Shown here: positions 18,804 through 27,801 of the stretch, piece after piece
How positions within the stretch are numbered: the first letter of the stretch is position 1
Layout of the letters: every line of letters begins with the position of its first letter
DNA from: an uncultured Pelagibacteraceae bacterium
GTDB lineage: Bacteria; Pseudomonadota; Alphaproteobacteria; Pelagibacterales; Pelagibacteraceae
Direction of reading: 5' to 3'
DNA: 43,743 bases
Assembly (NCBI GenBank): GCA_902635665.1
Contig: CACPOX010000009.1
Location: 1-43,743, forward strand
The notes under the pieces: model-generated
What the model was told of the DNA's origin: nothing
The model's input: the letters and a program-made list of their open reading frames with translations, nothing else
The model's database searches: none
Program-made: the position numbers and the translations under genes

Positions 18804-19512
18804 ATGTTCCTAGGTATGAGTCTATTACTTGTTTGTTTTTTTGTATCTCTCTTGGAGGTCCAAATGCAATGCTTTTTCCTTGATCTAAGGCCAAAACATT
18901 GTCTGAAATTTCCATAATAATATTAATATTGTGTTCAATTGTAATAATAGTTACTCCTGTTTTCTTAAGCTTCTTTATAAGATCGACCAAACCAGGAATT
19001 GTTTTTTGATCAACTCCACCTGTAACCTCATCCATCAAAAGTAGTTTTGGTTCTATTGCCATAGCTCTTGCCATTTCCAATCTTTTTCTTTGACCAGTTG
19101 ATAGTTCTTTTGCAAAATGATGTCTTTTTTCAATCAAATCTACAAAATCAATTATCTCTAGAGCTTTATCTCTAGCTTTTTTTATATTCTGTTCTTTAAC
19201 AAAAGCACCTATCATAACATTTTCAAGCAAAGTTTGATCGGCAAAAGGTTTAAGTTTTTGAAAAGTTCGCCCAACTCCTAAATTGCTTATTTTATCAGGT
19301 CTCAATCCAAAAATATTTTTTTCAAAAAATTTTACCTTTCCATTATCTGCTTTTGTGTAACCAGTAATTAAATCAAATAAAGTTGATTTTCCTGCTCCAT
19401 TAGGCCCTATTATCCCAAGTATGCTACCTTGTTCAACTTCAAAAGAAATATTATCGTTTGCTTTAATTCCTCCAAAAGATCTACTTAAATTTTCAACTGA
19501 TAATATTTTCAT
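18790..19512 (-). CDS. livG: ABC transporter ATP-binding protein, LivG type
   Basis: 240 residues. Walker A GPNGAGKST, signature LSTGQRKRLEMARAMA and Walker B KLLLMDEVTGGVD are intact. The D-loop region reads DEVTGG rather than the more usual DEPxAG, a mild deviation. It pairs with LivF and overlaps livM by 4 bases (ATGA). Confidence 0.94.
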   Translation of the reverse strand: MKILSVENLSRSFGGIKANDNISFEVEQGSILGIIGPNGAGKSTLFDLITGYTKADNGKVKFFEKNIFGLRPDKISNLGVGRTFQKLKPFADQTLLENVMIGAFVKEQNIKKARDKALEIIDFVDLIEKRHHFAKELSTGQRKRLEMARAMAIEPKLLLMDEVTGGVDQKTIPGLVDLIKKLKKTGVTIITIEHNINIIMEISDNVLALDQGKSIAFGPPREIQKNKQVIDSYLGTFDAA

Positions 19513-20522
19513 CTTTGTTTCTTTCTTTCCAAGATTTTCTTAGGAATAAAAGATATCAGTCCATTAGGTCTAAAAATACATATGATCATTAAAATTAAAC
19601 CATAAAAAATTAAATCAACCGCTCCTCCTGTTCCACCTAAATAAATTCTTGAATATTCTGAAATAGGAATAAGTATAGAGGCACCAATAATTGGGCCCCA
19701 AACATTTCCTATACCTCCCAAAACAGTGATTAATAAAACTATAATTGAAATCTCAATATTAAAAACTCTATCAGGATCAATAATTAAAATGTATTGAGCA
19801 AATAAACTACCCATGGGAGCCATGATCATTGCTGAAATTACGTATGCAATAATTTTATAATTTGAAACATTAATGCATAAACTTAATGCAGCTTGTGGAT
19901 CATCTCTAACAGCTCTTAGTCTATAGCCCAATTTCGATCGACTTAAGAGCCAAACCACAAAAAAAGTAATTAGAAAAAAAATTAAAAAAACATAATAATA
20001 AGGCACCTTGCTGCTATGAAATTGAAGAGCAGTCCATGAATCTTCTGGTGTCATTGTAACCCATAATCCTGATGCAGCTCCTACTAAATCCCATCTTTGA
20101 AAAACAACTTGAAAACTAATACCAATTAACAATGTAGCAATTGCAAAATAATGACCACTTAAACGAAGCATGGGTATACCAATTAAAACAGCAAATACTG
20201 CTGAAATAAACATTCCAAAAAATATACTTACCCATGGAGTAATCCCATATTGCATATAAAAAAATGAAGTTGCATAGGCACCTATTCCAAAGAAGGCACC
20301 ATGACCTAAACTTATTTGTCCAGAAAATCCTGCTATTACATTCCAAGATTGTGCCATGGCGGCATGCATGAAAATCATAATGAACAAGTGAAGATAAAAT
20401 GAATTTAATCCAAATAAAGGTAGAACAAATAAAAGAACAACCAAGGCACAAACAATGGATATAACCCTGTTATTTGTATTCCAAAGTGGTTCAGATTTTG
20501 CTGTTATTAATTTACTTTCCAT
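19509..20522 (-). CDS. livM: ABC transporter permease, LivM type
   Basis: 337 residues with eight to ten hydrophobic segments. The N-terminal half carries AQSWNVIAGFSGQISLGHGA, the LivM hallmark, and LRAVRDDPQAALSLCINV marks the cytoplasmic coupling loop for the ATPases. It overlaps the livH stop by one base (TAATG). Confidence 0.95.
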   Translation of the reverse strand: MESKLITAKSEPLWNTNNRVISIVCALVVLLFVLPLFGLNSFYLHLFIMIFMHAAMAQSWNVIAGFSGQISLGHGAFFGIGAYATSFFYMQYGITPWVSIFFGMFISAVFAVLIGIPMLRLSGHYFAIATLLIGISFQVVFQRWDLVGAASGLWVTMTPEDSWTALQFHSSKVPYYYVFLIFFLITFFVVWLLSRSKLGYRLRAVRDDPQAALSLCINVSNYKIIAYVISAMIMAPMGSLFAQYILIIDPDRVFNIEISIIVLLITVLGGIGNVWGPIIGASILIPISEYSRIYLGGTGGAVDLIFYGLILMIICIFRPNGLISFIPKKILERKKQR

Positions 20523-21388
20523 TAATACCTGCCAAACAGTCCTTGTGGTTTATAAATTACAACAAGCAAATAAATTACAAAGACATACAAAAGTTTAAAT
20601 GAAGGATCTATAAGAAGACCACCTAAAGATTCTACTAATCCTATTATTATTCCAGCATACAAGCATCCAATAATACTTCCAAAACCTCCTAATGCTACAG
20701 CTACAAAAGCAAATAGAGCAAAATTAATCCCAACATCAGTAAATATGAAAAAATAATTCGCCATCATTCCACCTGCAACACCAACACATCCGAGACCTAT
20801 TGCCCATCCTATTGCAAACATTTTGTTTGATGGAATTCCTAAAACTTCTGCGGCGTGTCTGTCTTGAGCTGTTGCTTGTAGAGCAAGTCCAGTTTCAGTT
20901 TTAGTAACAAATAAATAAAGACCAATAAAAGCTAGCAAACATACAAGACTTGCATAAAGCTGGGGTTGTCCAATAAATACTGAACCAACTTCAATTCGAC
21001 CCTCTAACAAAGGTTTGTCTACATTTCTAAAATCTGGAGTCCATAATAATTGAGCGATTGATCTTATAAAAATAGATAACCCAAAGGTAGCACAAATTTG
21101 GATCAGCATTTTAGCTTTCAAAATATATCTAATTAAAAAATAATGAGTTAGTATTCCACAAAAGGCTAAAAGTAATATTGTTATTGGTATAGAGAAAAGT
21201 GGATCTAAACCAAATAAAGACCAAAGCCAAAAAGAAGAAAACATAGAAAGCATCAAGTGCTCTCCATGGGCAAAGTTCACTATTTCCATTAGTCCAAAAA
21301 TTAAACTTAGGCCCGCTGCAATTAATGCATAAATTAAACCCATCATTAATCCAGTAACTACCGCTTGAAGAATAATTTCAGATGTCAT
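20522..21388 (-). CDS. livH: ABC transporter permease, LivH type
   Basis: 288 residues, about eight membrane segments. LMEIVNFAHGEHLML is the LivH hallmark, and ALQATAQDRHAAEVLGI is the coupling loop. First gene of livHMGF, starting 116 bases from the divergent binding-protein gene. The run contains the full permease and ATPase set, so the transporter should be functional. Confidence 0.95.
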   Translation of the reverse strand: MTSEIILQAVVTGLMMGLIYALIAAGLSLIFGLMEIVNFAHGEHLMLSMFSSFWLWSLFGLDPLFSIPITILLLAFCGILTHYFLIRYILKAKMLIQICATFGLSIFIRSIAQLLWTPDFRNVDKPLLEGRIEVGSVFIGQPQLYASLVCLLAFIGLYLFVTKTETGLALQATAQDRHAAEVLGIPSNKMFAIGWAIGLGCVGVAGGMMANYFFIFTDVGINFALFAFVAVALGGFGSIIGCLYAGIIIGLVESLGGLLIDPSFKLLYVFVIYLLVVIYKPQGLFGRY

Positions 21389-21504
21389 TTAAATAAATTA
21401 ATTATCTATATATAGACAATTATATATATAAAAGTAAATCATTGAATTGGTTTCTCATATAGTATTAAAATGTTCTTTTAAAAAACAAATACGAGGGGAA
21501 ATAA
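21389..21504. promoter_or_regulatory. Divergent control region of livHMGF and the binding-protein gene
   Basis: Plus strand: TTGAAT (21442-21447), 18-base spacer, TAAAAT (21466-21471), then ribosome site GAGGGG (21493-21498) 6 bases before the ATG, strong for this window. Minus strand: TTTACT (21438-21433), 18-base spacer, TATATA (21414-21409). A perfect 12-base palindrome TCTATATATAGA (21405-21416) covers the minus-strand -10 and could be an operator or simply AT-rich chance. Confidence 0.5.
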
Positions 21505-22761
21505 ATGAGAAAATTAATTCTTACAGTATTCACTTTTTTATCATTAGTTTGTGCACCTACAATCAGTTACGCACAAGATGTTAAAATCGGAGTACTATAT
21601 CCGCTAACTGGCCCTGTGGCACAAGTTGGTAAAGATGCAGTTGCTGCTGTAAAAACTGCTTTAGATATAATTAACAACAGTCATAATATTCCAGGAATGC
21701 CTTTAGCTAAAGATGCTGGTTTAAAAGGCTTAGGTGGTGGAAAAATATCTATCGTTGTTGGTGACCACGGTGGAAAACCTGATGTTGGGGTTGGTGAAAC
21801 AGAAAAAATGTTAAATTCTGATAAAGTTCATGCAATGTTTGGGGCTTACTATTCATCTGTAACAGGTGCAGCAAGTCAAGTTTCTGAAAGAGCTGGAATA
21901 CCGTGGGTAAATGGTGAGTCTACATCTCCAAAACTTACTACAAGAGGATTTAAATATTTCTTTAGAGTTACTCCGCACGATGGTGAGTTCACTCAATTAA
22001 TGTTTGAGTTCATGAATGACTTTAATAAAAAAAATAGTAACAAATTAAATACTGTCGGTATTATTCACGAAGATACTCTTTGGGGATCAGACAGTGGTGG
22101 AACTCAAGATAAAATGGCTAAAGAGCAAGGTTACAAAGTTGTAGAAAAAATTAGCTATAAAGCAAAAACAACAACTTTAAGTTCTGAAGTTCAAAGATTA
22201 AAAGCAAAAAACCCTGATGTTTTATTGCCTTCTTCTTATACAGCAGACGCTTATTTATTTTTAAATACTGCTAAAGAGCTTGATTACAATCCTAAGCTTT
22301 TAGTAGCTCAAAATGCTGGTTACACAGATCCCAAGTTTATAGATACAATGGGAAGTAAAGCTGAAGGTGTGATTACTAGATCACCTTTCAATACTGACTT
22401 AGCTAAAACTATTCCTATGATCGGAACTGTAAATGATCTTTTTAAAACACATTCTGGTGGAAGAGATTTATCAGATGTGCCTGCAAGGGCATTTACTGGA
22501 TTTATGGCTTTAGCAAATGCTATAAACAACGCTGGATCTACTGATCCTGAGAAAATCAGACAAGCTCTTGTTGATTTAGATATGTCATCTGATTCATTAA
22601 TAGTTCCTTACAGAGGAATTAAATTTGGTGCAGATGGTCAAAACGAAAAGACTAGAGGTATTTTAATGCAGGTTCAAAATGGAAAATACTGCACGGTATA
22701 TCCATTTGAGTTAGCAGCTTGTGAACTAAAATATCCTATGCCTACTTGGTCTGAAAGATAA
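21505..22761 (+). CDS. Periplasmic substrate-binding protein of HAAT-type ABC transporter
   Basis: 418 residues with signal peptide (1 to about 23, ending SYA). The mature start DVKIGVLYPLTGPVAQVGKD is the type I periplasmic-binding (LivJ/LivK) fold opening. IPWVNGESTSPKLTTRGFKY and FFRVTPHDGEFTQ form the ligand pocket region. The three Cys lie outside the signal peptide. The ligand is unknown; neighbours suggest an amino acid or 5-oxoproline, but urea, amides or branched-chain amino acids cannot be excluded. Divergent from livHMGF, with a strong ribosome site and a strong terminator, consistent with high expression of a binding protein. Confidence 0.93.
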   Translation: MRKLILTVFTFLSLVCAPTISYAQDVKIGVLYPLTGPVAQVGKDAVAAVKTALDIINNSHNIPGMPLAKDAGLKGLGGGKISIVVGDHGGKPDVGVGETEKMLNSDKVHAMFGAYYSSVTGAASQVSERAGIPWVNGESTSPKLTTRGFKYFFRVTPHDGEFTQLMFEFMNDFNKKNSNKLNTVGIIHEDTLWGSDSGGTQDKMAKEQGYKVVEKISYKAKTTTLSSEVQRLKAKNPDVLLPSSYTADAYLFLNTAKELDYNPKLLVAQNAGYTDPKFIDTMGSKAEGVITRSPFNTDLAKTIPMIGTVNDLFKTHSGGRDLSDVPARAFTGFMALANAINNAGSTDPEKIRQALVDLDMSSDSLIVPYRGIKFGADGQNEKTRGILMQVQNGKYCTVYPFELAACELKYPMPTWSER

Positions 22762-22780
22762 AATAGGATTAAACTTTTAT

Positions 22781-22810
22781 AAGGCGGTCATTAACTTGAC
22801 CGCCTTTTTA
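22781..22810 (+). terminator. Rho-independent terminator after the binding-protein gene
   Basis: Perfect 10-base stem AAGGCGGTCA / TGACCGCCTT with a 6-base loop (TTAACT), followed by a T run. One of only two clear GC-rich terminator hairpins in the window. Confidence 0.92.
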
Positions 22811-22863
22811 TGAAGTTGGTATTTATTGAAAAAATAAAAATATTTAAATAATATTAATATATC

Positions 22864-23475
22864 TTGATTGAAGAGCTCATAATTTTAACCAATATAATTT
22901 TTATCACAATTATATTAACAGCAGACAATGCAGTAATAGTTGGATCTATTGCTTCAAATTTTGTTCCAAAAAATAGAAAACAAATAATTCTTTGGGGTGT
23001 AATTGGGGCCTTTGTTTTTAAAATCTTTTTTGCAGTTTTTGCGACTTTTTTATTTGAATTTTATTTTATAAAGATTTTAGGTGGTTTGTTGTTAATTTGG
23101 ATTGTAAATGATTTAAGGAAAGATTTGCTGGATATTAAAAAAGTAAAATCCACTAAAAAAAAAGGGGAAGAGCCTTCTTACATTAGCAGTATTGGAAAAG
23201 TTTTATTTGCAGATATCATGATTAGTTTTGATAATGTTATTGGTGTAGTTGCAGCAGCAAAAGGATATTTTGGATTTATGATATTTGGACTTATGTTATC
23301 AGTTGTTTTAACTGGTGCTTTAGCAACATATATGGCTAATTATATACAAAGACATATTTGGATTGCTTATGTTGGTTTAATATTTATCTTAATTGTTGGT
23401 CTGCAATTGGTAATCGGTGGATTGGTAGATCTTGAAATATTAAATATTAATGAAGAATTTAAAAAATACTTTTAA
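22864..23475 (+). CDS. TerC-family integral membrane protein
   Basis: 203 residues with about six to seven membrane segments. The pair of acidic family blocks ILTADNAVIVG (17-27) and ISFDNVIGVVAA (about 118-129) is the TerC/YjbE signature; related proteins export manganese. The start is TTG: an in-frame stop at 22855-22857 leaves no ATG or GTG upstream, and the first membrane segment begins right after it. No clear ribosome site. Its stop directly abuts the convergent panB stop. Substrate is inferred from the family. Confidence 0.88.
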   Translation: MIEELIILTNIIFITIILTADNAVIVGSIASNFVPKNRKQIILWGVIGAFVFKIFFAVFATFLFEFYFIKILGGLLLIWIVNDLRKDLLDIKKVKSTKKKGEEPSYISSIGKVLFADIMISFDNVIGVVAAAKGYFGFMIFGLMLSVVLTGALATYMANYIQRHIWIAYVGLIFILIVGLQLVIGGLVDLEILNINEEFKKYF

Positions 23476-24249
23476 TTAAAAAGAATTTTTTTTATTTGGA
23501 AATTTAATTTTTCTAACTTCTTTTGAATAATTTGAAACTACTTTAGAAATATCTTTTCTAATATTCGAATATTTTTTTACAAACTTGTAATTCATTGGAT
23601 TTAAGCCAATTAAATCATCAAAAACTAATATTTGACCATCGCAATATTTAGAAGCTCCAATCCCTATTGTTGGCACTGTAATATTTTGAGTAACAAATTT
23701 TGCTAAAGAAGTCTCAACACATTCTAAAACAATAGAAAATACTCCAGCTTTTTCTAAATGTTTAGAGTCTTTAATAATTCTATCTCTCTCAGATTTTTTT
23801 TTGCCTTTAAATTTAAAAGTTTTATCTGACTGAGGAAGTAAGCCCAAATGGCCCATGACTGGAATTTTGTTTTTAACTAAAGCTTTAATTGTTTCATAAT
23901 TTTTTTTTCCACCTTCCAATTTTACTCCATCACATTTAGTTTTTTTCATTATTTGTTTTGCATTTTTTAAGGCCTCTTTAGGAGTTCGATAGGTGTTATG
24001 TGGCATATCAACAATCATTAAACTTTTTTTTATACCCATTCTGACACTTTTAGAATGTTCAATCATAGTATTCAAAGTTACTTCTCTCGTAGATTTATAA
24101 TTATACAAAACAGATCCAAGAGAATCTCCAACAAGTATAATATCGCAATGATTATCTAAAATTGATGCTACGTTTTTTGAGTAAGCAGTTAAACTTACAA
24201 TTTTTTGTTTGTTTTTTTTTTTAATTAAATCTGAGATTTTTTTCTTCAT
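23476..24249 (-). CDS. panB: 3-methyl-2-oxobutanoate hydroxymethyltransferase
   Basis: First committed step of pantothenate synthesis: methylene-THF plus 2-oxoisovalerate gives ketopantoate. 257 residues. Blocks IILVGDSLGSVLYNYKST (metal Asp), KLEGG, PVMGHLGLLPQS, VLECVE and PTIGIGASKYCDGQILVFDD are all present. No panC is adjacent. Last gene of the minus-strand run from psd. It uses the one-carbon unit that glycine cleavage supplies. Confidence 0.96.
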   Translation of the reverse strand: MKKKISDLIKKKNKQKIVSLTAYSKNVASILDNHCDIILVGDSLGSVLYNYKSTREVTLNTMIEHSKSVRMGIKKSLMIVDMPHNTYRTPKEALKNAKQIMKKTKCDGVKLEGGKKNYETIKALVKNKIPVMGHLGLLPQSDKTFKFKGKKKSERDRIIKDSKHLEKAGVFSIVLECVETSLAKFVTQNITVPTIGIGASKYCDGQILVFDDLIGLNPMNYKFVKKYSNIRKDISKVVSNYSKEVRKIKFPNKKNSF

Positions 24250-24253
24250 CGAC

Positions 24254-24673
24254 CTACCAAGAGCCGGTATTTTTCATTGAAGCCCAAGGTTCTTTAGGTT
24301 CTAGATTTCCTTCTTGAAGTATTTCAATTGAGATTTTGTCTGGTGATCTAACAAAAGCCATATGACCATCTCTTGGTGGCCTATTGATTGTATAGCCCAT
24401 ATCCATCAATCTTTGACAGGTTTCATAAATATTATCTACTCTATAAGCAAGATGACCAAAATTTCTTGAACCTTCGCCAAGCTCATCACCGTCCCAATTA
24501 TATGTTAATTCTATTTCTGCTTTTTCATCATTTGGTGCAGCAAGAAAAATTAAAGTAAATCTTCCTTTTTCATTTTCCATTCTTCTTGTTTCTTTTAAAC
24601 CAAGTCCCTCACAAAAAAATTTTAAAGACTCATCCACGTCCTTAATTCTGATCATTGTGTGTAAATATTTCAT
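24254..24673 (-). CDS. gloA: Lactoylglutathione lyase (glyoxalase I)
   Basis: 139 residues, VOC fold. Opening YLHTMIRIKDVDESLKFF and blocks FTLIFLA, IELTYNW, FGHLAYRVD and MAFVRSPDKISIEILQ are those of GloA. Probable metal ligands are H5, E55, H74 and E117. It detoxifies methylglyoxal as the glutathione hemithioacetal. It lies 22 bases after guaA and 4 bases before panB. Confidence 0.93.
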   Translation of the reverse strand: MKYLHTMIRIKDVDESLKFFCEGLGLKETRRMENEKGRFTLIFLAAPNDEKAEIELTYNWDGDELGEGSRNFGHLAYRVDNIYETCQRLMDMGYTINRPPRDGHMAFVRSPDKISIEILQEGNLEPKEPWASMKNTGSW

Positions 24674-24695
24674 AATCTTAATTTATAATTAAAAA

Positions 24696-26258
24696 CTACT
24701 CTAATTCAATAGTGCTTGGTGGTTTTGAAGTAACGTCATACACTACCCTATTTATCCCTCTTATGCTGTTAACTATTTTGTTTGAAATAGTTTGCATAAA
24801 AGACTTTTCAAATTCATAATAATCTGCTGTCATTCCGTCTTCAGACGTAATTGCTCTCAACAAGCATAAATATTCATAAGTACGATTGTCTCCCATAACA
24901 CCCACTGTTTTTACTGGAAGTAATGCTGCATAAGCTTGCCAAATCTTATGATAAAGACCGTGATCTTTTAAAGCTTCAATAAAATAAAAATCAGCTTCTT
25001 TTAGAATTTTAATTTTTTCGTTTGTGATTATGCCTGGCATTCTAATAGCTAAGCCTGGTCCAGGAAAAGGATGTCTTGAAATAATTTCTTTACTTAAATT
25101 TAATTCTAATCCTAATTTTCTCACCTCATCCTTAAATAAGAATTTTAGTGGTTCTAATAATTTTAAATTCATTTTTTTTGGTAAGCCACCAACATTATGA
25201 TGTGATTTAATTTTAGAAGTTTGACTGCCAGTAACAGATTTGCTTTCAATTAAATCTGGATAGAGAGTTCCTTGGGCTAAAAATTTAACATTTTTAATTT
25301 TCTTAGCATACCGCTCAAATATTTTGATAAATAAATTGCCAATTATTTTTCTTTTTTTCTCTGGATCAGAAACATTTTTTAATTTTTTTAAAAATTCTTT
25401 TTCAGCATTTACATAAATTAAATTCATTTTTAAACGCTTTTTAAAAGTTTGAACTACTTGCACTTCCTCATTTTTTCTTAGAAGACCAGTGTTTACAAAA
25501 ATACAATAAAGTTTTTTACCTATAGCTTTATTCAGCAATTGAGCAACTACACTACTATCCACACCTCCTGATAAAGCGCAAATAACTTTGTTTGTTCCAG
25601 CTTGTTTTTTAATATCTTTAATAAGCTGATTTTTTTTATCTTTAGAGGACCAATTTCTTTTAATTTTACAAATTAAAAAAATAAAATTACTTATTAATTT
25701 CTTTCCATTCTCTGTATGAGTTACTTCAGGGTGAAATTGCACTCCATAATATTTTTTTATTTTATTTCCAACAATAGCGAATTTTGAATTAGCGCTTGAT
25801 GCAACAACTTTAAAATTCTTAGGAAGTTTTGAAACTTGATCAGCATGGCTCATCCATACTTGTTTAGATTTTTTATTTCCAAAAAAATTAGTTGTTAAAA
25901 GACTATTATTTTTTTTGTAAACATTCGCTAGGCCAAATTCTCTATGTTTTGATTGTTTTACTCTTCCACCATTAAGTTTTGATAAAATTTGATGCCCAAA
26001 ACATATTCCAAGAACTGGTAAATCAAGCTGTAAAATTTTTTTATCAAATGAATACTTGTTTATTTGATAAACATTTAATGGACCACCAGATAATACTATT
26101 CCTTTAACGCTGTTATTTATGTCTTTTAGTTTTATTTTTTTGTGACTGACTATTTCTGAAAACACACCTAATTCTCTTACTCTTCTTGCAATTAATTGAG
26201 TAAATTGTGAACCAAAATCTATTATTAAGATTTTATTAAGATTTTGATCAAGACTCAT
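24696..26258 (-). CDS. guaA: GMP synthase (glutamine-hydrolysing)
   Basis: 520 residues, full length. The class I glutaminase half has the nucleophile C86 in LGICFGHQ and the His-Glu pair in [10 protein letters not shown]. The synthetase half has the PP-loop [10 protein letters not shown] and the C-terminal dimer block ending KPPSTIELE. It converts XMP to GMP. It overlaps the upstream TPR gene by 11 bases and follows guaB in the same run, so the last two steps to GMP are together. Confidence 0.97.
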   Translation of the reverse strand: MSLDQNLNKILIIDFGSQFTQLIARRVRELGVFSEIVSHKKIKLKDINNSVKGIVLSGGPLNVYQINKYSFDKKILQLDLPVLGICFGHQILSKLNGGRVKQSKHREFGLANVYKKNNSLLTTNFFGNKKSKQVWMSHADQVSKLPKNFKVVASSANSKFAIVGNKIKKYYGVQFHPEVTHTENGKKLISNFIFLICKIKRNWSSKDKKNQLIKDIKKQAGTNKVICALSGGVDSSVVAQLLNKAIGKKLYCIFVNTGLLRKNEEVQVVQTFKKRLKMNLIYVNAEKEFLKKLKNVSDPEKKRKIIGNLFIKIFERYAKKIKNVKFLAQGTLYPDLIESKSVTGSQTSKIKSHHNVGGLPKKMNLKLLEPLKFLFKDEVRKLGLELNLSKEIISRHPFPGPGLAIRMPGIITNEKIKILKEADFYFIEALKDHGLYHKIWQAYAALLPVKTVGVMGDNRTYEYLCLLRAITSEDGMTADYYEFEKSFMQTISNKIVNSIRGINRVVYDVTSKPPSTIELE

Positions 26259-26688
26259 TATTTTCAGGTTCTATATTTTTTAATGACTCTTTGATATCTT
26301 TGTTTTCATCGCATAAATTTTTACAAACTTTCACAAACTTGTCAGAAAGATTTTTGACTTTTTCATAATTAGATTTTTCTAATGAAATTTTCATTAACAT
26401 TAATAAAGCTTCCTCGTTATCAGGCTCAATTAAAAGTGTTGTTTCTAAATTGTATTCTTCTTTTCTTTGATTTTCTTCTTGGTTGTAAATTTTTGCTAAA
26501 TATAAATATGAGTTTGCATCTTTTGGATTAAAAACTATATTTCTCTCAAATAAAAAACGCGCATCTTCGTATTTTTCTTTTTTAAACAATTCTAAAGCTT
26601 CATTAAAAAAATTTTCTTTACTATAAGATGTGTTTTTAAAAGAAATTATTAAAAGTATTAGTCCAATTAATTTAAAAAAATTACTCAT
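26248..26688 (-). CDS. Secreted TPR-repeat protein between guaB and guaA
   Basis: 146 residues. A hydrophobic N-terminus (residues 4-22, ending SYS) looks like a signal peptide. Three TPR-like repeats follow: [20 protein letters not shown], then [20 protein letters not shown], then the [14 protein letters not shown] region. The acidic tail ends ENNES. It overlaps guaB by one base (TAATG) and guaA by 11 bases. I do not recognise a function; its place inside the guanine-nucleotide genes is conspicuous. Confidence 0.82.
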   Translation of the reverse strand: MSNFFKLIGLILLIISFKNTSYSKENFFNEALELFKKEKYEDARFLFERNIVFNPKDANSYLYLAKIYNQEENQRKEEYNLETTLLIEPDNEEALLMLMKISLEKSNYEKVKNLSDKFVKVCKNLCDENKDIKESLKNIEPENNES

Positions 26689-27764
26689 TAATATTTACTA
26701 TCATTTTTTACAACATCAACATTATGAACCATACTTTCATAAAATCCAGCTTTTGTAATTTTCACAAATTGTGATTTATTTCTTAATTTCAAAATAGTTT
26801 TTGAACCAAGATAACCCATAGATGATTTCAATCCACCAATTAATTTATAAATAACACTTTTAACCTCTCCCTTATATTTTACCAATCCCTCAACTCCCTC
26901 TGGGACATATTTTGAAGAATCTTTTTGTTTATTTTGAAAATATCTATCAGCTGATCCTTTGTTCATTGCTCCTACAGATCCCATTCCCCTAAAACTTTTA
27001 AATAGCTGCCCATTTTTTTTAATTAATTTTCCTGGGGTTTCGTTTGTACCTGCAAATAACGAACCGATCATTACAGCATCAGCTCCCGCAGCAAAAGCTT
27101 TTGCTAAATCACCGGAATATTTTATTCCACCATCTGAAATTATTTTAACATTTTTTTTCTTTAAAACACTTCTTACAGTTAAAATTGCGCTTAATTGAGG
27201 AACTCCTATTCCAGCTACTAACCTTGTTGTACAAATAGAACCAGGACCTATACCAATTTTAATTATGTCTACGCCTAAATTTATAAGAAATTTTGCAGCT
27301 TCTGGTGTCGCAATATTCCCAGCACATAAAGCAATTCTGTTGGTTTTTATTTTTTTAATATATCTGATTATTTCAGCAACTTTCTTCGTATGGCCATGTG
27401 CTGTATCCACTACGATTAAATCTACACCTTCTTTAATTATTTCTTTAGCTCTAATAAACTCATTTGGTGCTGCACCTACAGCTGCTCCAACAATTAGTTT
27501 TTGTTTTTTTACTTTTTTTATCTCTAATAATTGTTTTTTTATATCAAGATTTCTGTGAATTACTCCAATACCACCGGCTTTAGCTATAGCTATTGCCATT
27601 CTGCTCTCCGTGACAGTATCCATTGCAGAGGATAAAAGTGGTATTTTGAGTTTCAATTGCTTTGTTAAAGATACACTAGTGTCTGCATCAGAAGGTAATA
27701 TTTCTGAATATTTTGGAGTTAATGTAACATCATCAAAGGTAAGTGCTTCTTTTATGAGAACCAT
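26688..27764 (-). CDS. guaB: IMP dehydrogenase lacking CBS domains
   Basis: Oxidises IMP to XMP with NAD. Only 358 residues; the usual enzyme is about 490. The barrel goes straight from [12 protein letters not shown] (68-78) to [12 protein letters not shown] (86-97), so the whole two-CBS regulatory domain is missing. The catalytic core is intact: Cys178 in [18 protein letters not shown], the flap Arg-Tyr in SADRYFQ and [11 protein letters not shown]. These motifs separate it from GMP reductase, which also lacks CBS domains. It overlaps the TPR gene by one base. The gene is in frame throughout. Confidence 0.93.
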   Translation of the reverse strand: MVLIKEALTFDDVTLTPKYSEILPSDADTSVSLTKQLKLKIPLLSSAMDTVTESRMAIAIAKAGGIGVIHRNLDIKKQLLEIKKVKKQKLIVGAAVGAAPNEFIRAKEIIKEGVDLIVVDTAHGHTKKVAEIIRYIKKIKTNRIALCAGNIATPEAAKFLINLGVDIIKIGIGPGSICTTRLVAGIGVPQLSAILTVRSVLKKKNVKIISDGGIKYSGDLAKAFAAGADAVMIGSLFAGTNETPGKLIKKNGQLFKSFRGMGSVGAMNKGSADRYFQNKQKDSSKYVPEGVEGLVKYKGEVKSVIYKLIGGLKSSMGYLGSKTILKLRNKSQFVKITKAGFYESMVHNVDVVKNDSKY

Positions 27765-27801
27765 AATCTTTTATATACGATTCCTTTTAAATTAAAAGTC
27801 T

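Noticed and set aside
20116..20451. Cys- and Trp-rich 111-codon open frame on the minus strand
   Set aside because: It lies wholly inside livM in another frame; the livM frame carries clear family motifs, so this is a shadow.
26688..27764. GMP reductase instead of IMP dehydrogenase, because of short length and no CBS domain
   Set aside because: The loop [18 protein letters not shown], the RY flap and [11 protein letters not shown] are IMP dehydrogenase features, and guaA lies in the same run.
27765..27801. CTTTTAATTTAAAAG palindrome between rlmE and guaB as a terminator or operator
   Set aside because: Purely A/T stem in AT-rich DNA with no T run of note; too weak to claim. AAAAGGA in it may simply aid guaB translation.
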